A stretch of 11,868 nucleotides of DNA, taken from the NCBI GenBank assembly GCA_964247735.1, contig CAXTVS010000085.1:1-11868 (forward strand), written 5' to 3'. This stretch comes from Lichenicola sp964247735. Lineage in GTDB: Bacteria > Pseudomonadota > Alphaproteobacteria > Acetobacterales > Acetobacteraceae. Below, in pieces: positions 7,499-11,868 of the stretch. Under the pieces are notes generated by a model. That model was not told the DNA's origin. It saw only the letters and a list, made by a program, of their open reading frames with translations, and made no database searches. Numbering within the stretch: position 1 is the first letter of the stretch; the number at the start of each line of letters is the position of its first letter. The translations under genes and the position numbers were made by a program.

Positions 7499-8746
7499 GT
7501 GAGCATAGCAACAGGCGCCATCTGGGCGATCTCCGGCTTGGCGACGGCCGGGGTCATCGGACGTCCACGCCGTTGGCCGGAATGGATCTGGGCAGTGGCG
7601 GGCGCAGTGCTGCTGGTGGTGCTTGGGCTGGTGACCCTCCAGAACGCAGGGAAGGCGGTGCTGAGGGGGCTCGACGTCTACCTGTTCCTCACCGGCATGA
7701 TGCTGCTGAGCGAGACGGCGCGGGCACACGGGGTGTTCGACTGGGTCGCCGCCACCGCGGTGAACGGGGCCCGGGGCTCGACCACAAGGCTGTTCCTGCT
7801 GGTCTATGGCGTCGGCGTGGTGGTGACGACGTTCCTGTCCAACGATGCCACCGCGGTGGTCCTGACGCCGGCCGTGTTCGCCGCCGCCCGCAGCGCCGGG
7901 GCCGAGCCGTTGCCGCTGCTGCTGGCCTGCGCGCTGATCGCCAACGCCGCCTCCTTCGTGTTGCCCATCTCCAATCCGGCCAACCTCGTCCTCTACGGCA
8001 GCCACATGCCGGCGCTCGGCGGCTGGCTGGGATCGTTCGCGGTCCCGTCCGCTGCATCCATCGTCGTGACGCTGATCTTCCTGTGGCTGGTGGAGCGCAG
8101 GCGGCTAAAGGGAGCCTGCAACGCCAATATCACCCGTGAGCCCCTGTCTCGGGACGGGATGCTGGCACTTGCCGGCATCGTCCTGACGGCCGTGCTGCTG
8201 ATCGCGGTGTCCGCCCTCGACATCCCGCTCGGCTTGCCGACGGCACTCGCCGGCATCGCGACCGCGCTCTGCGTCTCGCTGCTGGCCAGACGGTCGCCGC
8301 TCAAGCTGGTGCGGGATGTGTCCTGGGGAGTTCTGCCGCTCGTGGCGGGTCTGTTCATACTCGTGCAGGCCCTGGGGCAGACCGGCGTGATCGGTCGGCT
8401 CGCGGCGGCCCTGAAGCTTGCGGCCGACCCCGCGCTGGCGGCCGCGGCCAGCGGCGCGATCCTGGCGTTCGGCTCCAACCTTGTGAACAACCTGCCGGCC
8501 GGCCTGGTGGCCTCGCAGGCGGTGACACAGGCGCACCCGCCCGGGCTGGTGGTGGACGGGCTGCTGATCGGCGTCGACCTCGGACCGAACCTGTCCGTCA
8601 CCGGATCGCTGGCGACCATCCTGTGGCTGCAGGCGATCCGCCGCGAGGGCGAGGACGTCGGGTTCCTGCGCTTCCTCGCGGTCGGCATCGTTGTGATGCC
8701 GACCGCCCTGGCCGCGGCGCTCGGCGCCCGGCTGATCCTCGGCTGA
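7499..8746 (+). CDS. ArsB-type ion transporter, putative arsenite or anion exporter
   Basis: This 415-residue inner-membrane protein is of the ArsB/NhaD (ion transporter) superfamily. ArsB itself (about 430 residues) exports arsenite or antimonite using the membrane potential or an ArsA ATPase. About 10-12 hydrophobic segments are visible. Landmarks matching ArsB are FLSNDATAVVLTP (112-124, compared with the FANDGAALILTP region of E. coli ArsB), ISNPANLV (157-164), SNLVNNLPAG (326-335) and DLGPNLSVTGSLAT (360-373, compared with CDLGPKITPIGSLAT). It starts with GTG at 7499; the preceding AGGCGGGGCGG is a poor ribosome site. It is the first gene of the transposon cargo operon, reading away from tnpR. 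There is no arsR, arsC, arsA or arsD beside it, so arsenite as substrate is a family-based guess; another anion or Na+/H+ exchange is possible. Confidence 0.85.
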   Translation: MSIATGAIWAISGLATAGVIGRPRRWPEWIWAVAGAVLLVVLGLVTLQNAGKAVLRGLDVYLFLTGMMLLSETARAHGVFDWVAATAVNGARGSTTRLFLLVYGVGVVVTTFLSNDATAVVLTPAVFAAARSAGAEPLPLLLACALIANAASFVLPISNPANLVLYGSHMPALGGWLGSFAVPSAASIVVTLIFLWLVERRRLKGACNANITREPLSRDGMLALAGIVLTAVLLIAVSALDIPLGLPTALAGIATALCVSLLARRSPLKLVRDVSWGVLPLVAGLFILVQALGQTGVIGRLAAALKLAADPALAAAASGAILAFGSNLVNNLPAGLVASQAVTQAHPPGLVVDGLLIGVDLGPNLSVTGSLATILWLQAIRREGEDVGFLRFLAVGIVVMPTALAAALGARLILG

Positions 8747-8762
8747 GAAGGAACATCCCCCC

Positions 8763-9209
8763 ATGGGCGCCGCCTGGGCCTTTCCCTTCATCTTCGTCGC
8801 CGGCATGCTCCAGGCGGTGGGAGCCGTGATGAACGGCGCGCTCAACAAGGCGCTGGTCAACCCGTGGCTGGCCACCGCCATCTCGTTCCTGCTCGTCCTC
8901 TTCGCGGCGATCGCCCTCTTCGCCTGCATGCCGCGCCCGCTGCCCACCGCCGCCGATGCGGCTTCGATGCCCTGGTGGGCGCCGCTCGGCGGCATCGTCG
9001 GCGCGGTGGCGGTGTTCGCCGGCCTGCTGCTGATCCAGAAGCTCGGCGCCGGGCCGGTGAACGGCGTCACCATCACTGCCAACATCCTGTGCTCGCTGCT
9101 GATCGACCATTTCGGCCTGTTCAACATGGGCCAGCATTCGATGAACGGGTGGCGGGCGCTGGGTGCGGCGCTGATGATCGCGGGCGTGTCGCTGATCGCC
9201 AGGTTCTGA
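8763..9209 (+). CDS. Small DMT-family membrane protein (YdcZ/DUF606 type)
   Basis: This 148-residue integral membrane protein belongs to the YdcZ branch (PF04657, formerly DUF606) of the drug/metabolite transporter superfamily. It has about five hydrophobic segments: 5-25, 34-55, 72-93, 98-116 and 130-146. Diagnostic features are the N-terminal G-x-x-N-x-x-L pattern around residues 20-28, WWAPLGGIVGA (71-81), and the highly characteristic LIDHFGLF (113-120) before a final helix. Such half-size proteins probably act as dimers. Substrates of this branch are poorly known. GAAGGA (8747-8752) provides a good ribosome site, 10 nt before the ATG. It lies 16 nt after the ArsB-type gene and 2 nt before the MFS gene, so the three are almost certainly co-transcribed. 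Confidence 0.87.
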   Translation: MGAAWAFPFIFVAGMLQAVGAVMNGALNKALVNPWLATAISFLLVLFAAIALFACMPRPLPTAADAASMPWWAPLGGIVGAVAVFAGLLLIQKLGAGPVNGVTITANILCSLLIDHFGLFNMGQHSMNGWRALGAALMIAGVSLIARF

Positions 9210-9211
9210 CG

Positions 9212-10477
9212 GTGGCCGGTGGTCGGCGCTACCGTCCGGCGTCACTGGATGCGTTGAACTTCACGCTCGCGGACGTGCGCGGCGCGCTCGGACCGTTCCT
9301 CGTCGTCTACCTGACGAGCTTCCACGGATGGACGCAGCGCGAGATCGGCGTGATGGGCGCGATCACCGGTATCGCCGGGGTCGTGCTGCAGACCCCGGCC
9401 GGCGGCCTGATCGACCGCACGATGGCGCGTCGCGGTGTCGTGGTCGCGGCGGTGTCGGTCCTCATCGCCGGGTCGCTCGTGATGTGGCTGACGCCGGCCT
9501 TCTGGCCGGTGGTGATCAGCAACGGGCTGGTCAGCGTGGTGAGCGACGTGTTCGCGCCGGCGGTGACGGCGCTGACGCTCGGCCTCACGGCGCGCCGGGC
9601 GCTCGCGCGACGGATCGGGCGCAACGGCGCCTTCGACCACGCCGGCAACATCGCCATCGCGCTGACCGTTGGCGCGACCGGCACCTGGATCTCCGAGCGG
9701 GCCGTGTTCCTGCTCGTGCCGATCCTGGGCGCCCTCGCGATCGCCGCGGCCCTCAGCATCCCGGCTGATGCCATCGACAATGGCAGGGCGCGCGGTCTGG
9801 ATCGGGCCGAGGGAGAGAACCGGGGCGACGACGACGGCGCGGCCCAGGGGATCGGCGAACTGCTCCGTTGCCGGCCGCTGCTGGTGCTGGCGTCCTGCGC
9901 CTTCCTGTTCCACCTCGCCAACGCCGCCATGCTGCCGCTCGTCGGACAGGAGCTGGCCGAACGTCATCGGCATCTGGCGGACGGCATGATGTCGATCTGC
10001 ATCGTCGCCGCCCAAGGCGTGATGCTGCCCCTCGCCGTCCTCTGCGGACACAAGGCCGACGCCTGGGGACGGCGCCCCATCTTCCTGGCCGGCTTCGCCA
10101 TCCTGCCGATCCGCGCCGTCCTCTACACCCTGAGCCACGACCCAGCGTGGCTGATCTGCGTGCAGGTCCTCGACGGCGTCGGGGCCGGCATCTACGGCGC
10201 CATCGTGCCGCTGATGATCGCCGACCTCACCCGCGGGACCGGCCGGTTCAACCTTGCCCAGGGCCTCGTCGCCACGGCCATGGGGGTGGGCGCCTCGCTC
10301 AGCCCGCTCATCGCCGGCCTGGCGCACGATGGCTTCGGGTCATACGAGGCGGCCTGGTTCACCCTCGCGGTCGCCGCCACGCTCGGTCTCGCCCTGTTCA
10401 CGACGATGATGCCCGAAACGATCCAATGGCATATCGGTCAAGACGCACAAACGGCGATCAACCCTGGCAGTGTTTGA
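9212..10477 (+). CDS. Major facilitator superfamily (MFS) transporter
   Basis: This 421-residue secondary transporter has about twelve hydrophobic segments. The two MFS motif-A loops are visible: GGLIDRTMARRG (64-75) between helices 2 and 3, and GHKADAWGRRP (279-289) in the second half. An acidic, polar loop (about 190-215, with GENRGDDDG) separates the two six-helix halves. The frame is open farther upstream, but an ATG at 8864 would overlap the YdcZ gene for over 340 nt. The GTG at 9212, two nt after that gene's stop, gives a normal MFS length with helix 1 beginning near residue 13, so coupled initiation there is preferred. It is the third and last cargo gene of the transposon; a hairpin and then the right inverted repeat follow. 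Substrate unknown. It does not look like ArsJ, the MFS organoarsenical exporter, as I know it. Confidence 0.9.
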   Translation: MAGGRRYRPASLDALNFTLADVRGALGPFLVVYLTSFHGWTQREIGVMGAITGIAGVVLQTPAGGLIDRTMARRGVVVAAVSVLIAGSLVMWLTPAFWPVVISNGLVSVVSDVFAPAVTALTLGLTARRALARRIGRNGAFDHAGNIAIALTVGATGTWISERAVFLLVPILGALAIAAALSIPADAIDNGRARGLDRAEGENRGDDDGAAQGIGELLRCRPLLVLASCAFLFHLANAAMLPLVGQELAERHRHLADGMMSICIVAAQGVMLPLAVLCGHKADAWGRRPIFLAGFAILPIRAVLYTLSHDPAWLICVQVLDGVGAGIYGAIVPLMIADLTRGTGRFNLAQGLVATAMGVGASLSPLIAGLAHDGFGSYEAAWFTLAVAATLGLALFTTMMPETIQWHIGQDAQTAINPGSV

Positions 10478-10492
10478 GAAGCTCTGGCGTGA

Positions 10493-10508
10493 CCTCCGAT
10501 GCCGGAGG
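10493..10508 (+). terminator. Hairpin after the cargo operon, possible terminator
   Basis: CCTCCG (10493-10498), a 4-nt loop, and CGGAGG (10503-10508) form a perfect 6-bp GC-rich stem starting 16 nt after the MFS stop. It is followed by CACTCTTG rather than a clean T-run, so intrinsic termination may be partial. It lies inside the transposon, 10 bp before the right inverted repeat. Confidence 0.45.
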
Positions 10509-10518
10509 CACTCTTGAA

Positions 10519-10556
10519 CTTGATCGAACTTACGGTTCCGCTGCTACCGGACCCCC
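10519..10556 (-). repeat. Right terminal inverted repeat (IRR), 38 bp
   Basis: Read on the minus strand from 10556 it begins GGGGGTCCGGTAGCAG and pairs with 3716-3753 at 34 of 38 positions. It ends AAG at the inner edge, as many Tn3-family ends do (TAAG). Only 41 bp separate it from the MFS stop, so the cargo is packed tightly against the end. Confidence 0.93.
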
Positions 10557-10561
10557 CTGAA
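10557..10561. repeat. Right target-site duplication CTGAA
   Basis: It is identical to 3711-3715. Joining the two copies restores the pre-insertion site: the permease stop followed by CCGCGGGAGG and the short convergent intergenic region. Confidence 0.93.
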
Positions 10562-10586
10562 CCGCGGGAGGACCTGACCTCCCCGG
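10562..10586. terminator. Resident intergenic hairpin between the original convergent operons
   Basis: CCG (10562-10564) and GGGAGG (10566-10571) pair with CCTCCC (10578-10583) and CGG (10584-10586), giving a 9-bp stem with one bulged C and a 6-nt loop. There is no T-run on either side, so it is a weak or Rho-assisted terminator candidate, or a stabilising 3' hairpin. Before the transposon arrived it lay directly after the permease stop and 35 bp beyond the hydrolase stop, so it could have served both operons. It now serves only the minus-strand one. Confidence 0.4.
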
Positions 10587-10621
10587 CTCCCCGGGTGCGC
10601 CGCGAACCGGGCGACGCGCCG

Positions 10622-11503
10622 CTAGCCCACCCCGTGCGCCCGCAGCCAGGCCAGCGCCCGGCGCCACGCGTCCTCCGCGTCCGCCTGGCGGTAGCTGGGA
10701 CGGTAGTCCGCATGGAAGCCGTGCGGCGCGTCCGGATACACCACGATGTCCACCGTCCGCCCCGCCGCCCGCGCCTTGCTCTGCGCCGCCCGCACGTCGT
10801 CCTGCGAGATGCTGGTGTCCTGCCCGCCGTAGAGCCCGAGCAGCGGGCACTTGAGCCCGGCCGCAAGCTCCAGCGGGTTGCGCGGCTGGATCGGCGTGTC
10901 GGCGCTGTTCACCGGGCCGTAGAACGCCACCGCCGCCTTCAGCCTCGGATCGTGCTCGGCATAAAGCCACACGTCGCGGCCGCCGCGACAGAAGCCGACG
11001 GTGCCGAGCCGCGACAGGTCGCCGTGCTGCGTCCCTGCCCAACCCGCCGTCGCCGCGAGGTCCGACAGCACCTGGGCATCCGGCGCCTTGCTGATCACGT
11101 CGCGCACGATCTGCTGCGGGTCCGTCATGGTCGACAGGTCCGCCAGCCGCGCATACAGCTCCGGCGCCACCGCCAGGTAGCCCTGGTGCGCCAGGCGCCG
11201 GCAGACGTCCTTGATGTAGTCGTGGACGCCGAAGATCTCCTCGATCACCACCACGACCGGGAACGGGCCCGCCCCGTCCGGCCGCGCGAGGTAGGCCGGC
11301 AGCGCGCCGTCGGCGACCGGGATCCGCACCTCCTCCGCCACCAGCCCGTCGCTGCCGGTATGGATCACCTGCGCCGCAGCACCACGCGTCGCCGCCAGCG
11401 TGATGCCGCCGATCAGGCCGCTCATCACGAAGGCGCGCCGCTGCAGCGGGAAGTCCCTCAGCCCCGCGGTCTCGTCCACGGGCGATGGTCCGGCCCCGCT
11501 CAC
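10622..11503 (-). CDS. Dienelactone hydrolase family protein with Tat-type signal
   Basis: This 293-residue alpha/beta hydrolase is of the dienelactone hydrolase (DLH, PF01738) family, which hydrolyses lactones or related esters. The catalytic triad is visible as Cys172 (GFCRGG), Asp229 (YGGQDTS) and His261 (DAPHGFH). The conserved glutamate that orients the cysteine is Glu89 in IEEIFGVH. Residues 20-44 hold a twin-arginine stretch (LQRRAFVMSG), a hydrophobic segment and a GAAA cleavage site before Gln45, indicating Tat export of a folded enzyme. Residues 1-19 are an unusual leader before the twin arginine. The GTG start at 11503 overlaps the stop of the aldo/keto reductase gene (GTGA, 11500-11503), so translation is coupled. 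A shorter start at Met27 would lose the twin arginine. The natural substrate is unknown; many such exported paralogues are not chlorocatechol-pathway enzymes. Confidence 0.9.
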   Translation of the reverse strand: MSGAGPSPVDETAGLRDFPLQRRAFVMSGLIGGITLAATRGAAAQVIHTGSDGLVAEEVRIPVADGALPAYLARPDGAGPFPVVVVIEEIFGVHDYIKDVCRRLAHQGYLAVAPELYARLADLSTMTDPQQIVRDVISKAPDAQVLSDLAATAGWAGTQHGDLSRLGTVGFCRGGRDVWLYAEHDPRLKAAVAFYGPVNSADTPIQPRNPLELAAGLKCPLLGLYGGQDTSISQDDVRAAQSKARAAGRTVDIVVYPDAPHGFHADYRPSYRQADAEDAWRRALAWLRAHGVG

Positions 11504-11868
11504 CGGTTCAGCGCCGCCATCGACGCCTCCGGATAGCGCGTCCCCGTCGCCGCACCCGCCGGCATGGCGGCCTCGATCCGCTGCATGTCGTCGGGCGTCA
11601 GCACCACGTCGAGCGACGCGATGTTCTCCTGCAGGTAGCGCACGCGCTTGGTTCCGGGGATCGGCACGACGTCGTCACCCTGCGCCAGGACCCAGGCAAG
11701 GGCCAGCTGCGACGGCGTGCAGCCCTTGTCCCGCGCCACCTGTCCGACCTGCCTGACCAGCTCGAGGTTCTTGCCGAAGTTCTCGCCCTGGAACCGCGGC
11801 GCCCTGCGACGGAAATCGTCGGGGGCGAAGTCGTCGATGCTGGTGTACTGCCCGGTGAGGAAGCCGCG
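11500..11868 (-). CDS. Aldo/keto reductase, C-terminal part (5' end beyond window)
   Basis: The last 122 residues of an NAD(P)H-dependent aldo/keto reductase are present; the start lies beyond 11868. The fragment opens with RGFLTG, then DDFRRRAPRFQGENF (18-31), LALAWVLAQG (55-64), and the cofactor-binding VPIPGTKR (68-75) followed by YLQENIASLD, and ends RYPEASMAALNR. This matches the YajO/Tas-like bacterial AKR group (AKR13-like), which reduces aldehydes or ketones in the cytosol; the TIM-barrel residues Asp, Tyr, Lys and His are in the missing part. Its stop overlaps the DLH-family start by 4 nt, so the reductase is the upstream gene of a two-gene (or longer) operon. Internal Met/Val codons are not real starts, because the conserved sequence continues upstream without a break. 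Confidence 0.93.
   Translation of the reverse strand, partial: RGFLTGQYTSIDDFAPDDFRRRAPRFQGENFGKNLELVRQVGQVARDKGCTPSQLALAWVLAQGDDVVPIPGTKRVRYLQENIASLDVVLTPDDMQRIEAAMPAGAATGTRYPEASMAALNR

Larger units (their letters stand above)
3716..10556. mobile_element. Complete Tn3-family unit transposon with three-transporter cargo
   Basis: The element is 6841 bp, bounded by 38-bp inverted repeats (3716-3753 and 10519-10556; 34/38 matching) and flanked by a perfect 5-bp CTGAA duplication. Gene order from left to right is tnpA (minus), tnpR (minus), a res-like region, then plus-strand genes for an ArsB-type permease, a YdcZ-type protein and an MFS protein. Transposase and resolvase sharing one orientation, with passengers on the far side of res, matches the Tn21/Tn501 style of organisation. 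Intact open frames, near-matching ends and an undecayed duplication suggest a functional, fairly recent insertion. The ends begin with GGGG as in other Tn3-family elements, but the rest does not resemble the Tn3 or Tn21 ends I know, so this may be a divergent or unnamed member. Confidence 0.93.

Noticed and set aside
8864..9211. Upstream extension of the MFS protein to an ATG at 8864
   Set aside because: The extension overlaps the YdcZ-type gene almost to its end and is Arg/Ala/Pro-rich; MFS homology begins only after 9212.
8105..10327. Long minus-strand frames opposite the cargo genes (8105-9127 and 9242-10327)
   Set aside because: Composition is low-complexity (Gly/Arg/Gln/His/Asp-rich) and they lie opposite clear membrane proteins; treated as shadows.
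10499..11536. A 345-codon plus-strand frame opposite the hydrolase gene
   Set aside because: It would start inside the transposon hairpin and right repeat and cross the insertion junction, and its product is a charged repeat-like sequence with no family features.

Overview
The window reads as high-GC proteobacterial DNA (about 65-70% GC by eye, GTG starts common, codons ending in G/C). The protein types fit an alphaproteobacterium, perhaps Rhodospirillales/Acetobacteraceae, but that placement is inference. I saw no rRNA, tRNA, CRISPR array or phage gene.

Layout. (1) At 217-3714 is a plus-strand sugar ABC importer operon in the order periplasmic binding protein, double ATPase, permease (RbsB/RbsA/RbsC class; substrate unknown). 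(2) At 3716-10556 is a complete Tn3-family unit transposon of 6841 bp. It is bounded by 38-bp terminal inverted repeats matching at 34 of 38 positions and flanked by a perfect 5-bp target duplication, CTGAA, at 3711-3715 and 10557-10561. Its left half carries tnpA (991 aa, DDE residues visible) and tnpR (serine resolvase), both on the minus strand. A res-like, dyad-rich, comparatively AT-rich region lies at about 7335-7470. Its right half is a divergent plus-strand cargo operon of three integral membrane transporters: an ArsB-type permease, a small YdcZ-type DMT protein and an MFS protein. A hairpin follows, then the right inverted repeat. (3) At 10622-11868, on the minus strand, is a second resident operon: an aldo/keto reductase (cut by the window end) overlapping by 4 nt a Tat-signal-bearing dienelactone-hydrolase-family protein.

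How it fits together. Before insertion the sugar operon and the reductase/hydrolase operon were convergent neighbours about 48 bp apart (3714 to 10622 with the transposon and one duplication copy removed), sharing a hairpin at 10562-10586. The transposon landed at the permease stop codon. The TGA lies inside the duplicated CTGAA, so the permease stayed intact but now sits 6.8 kb from that hairpin. The most notable item is the transposon itself: it looks intact and fairly recent, and its payload is only transporters, with no recognisable regulator or enzyme, so its benefit to the host cannot be read from the window.
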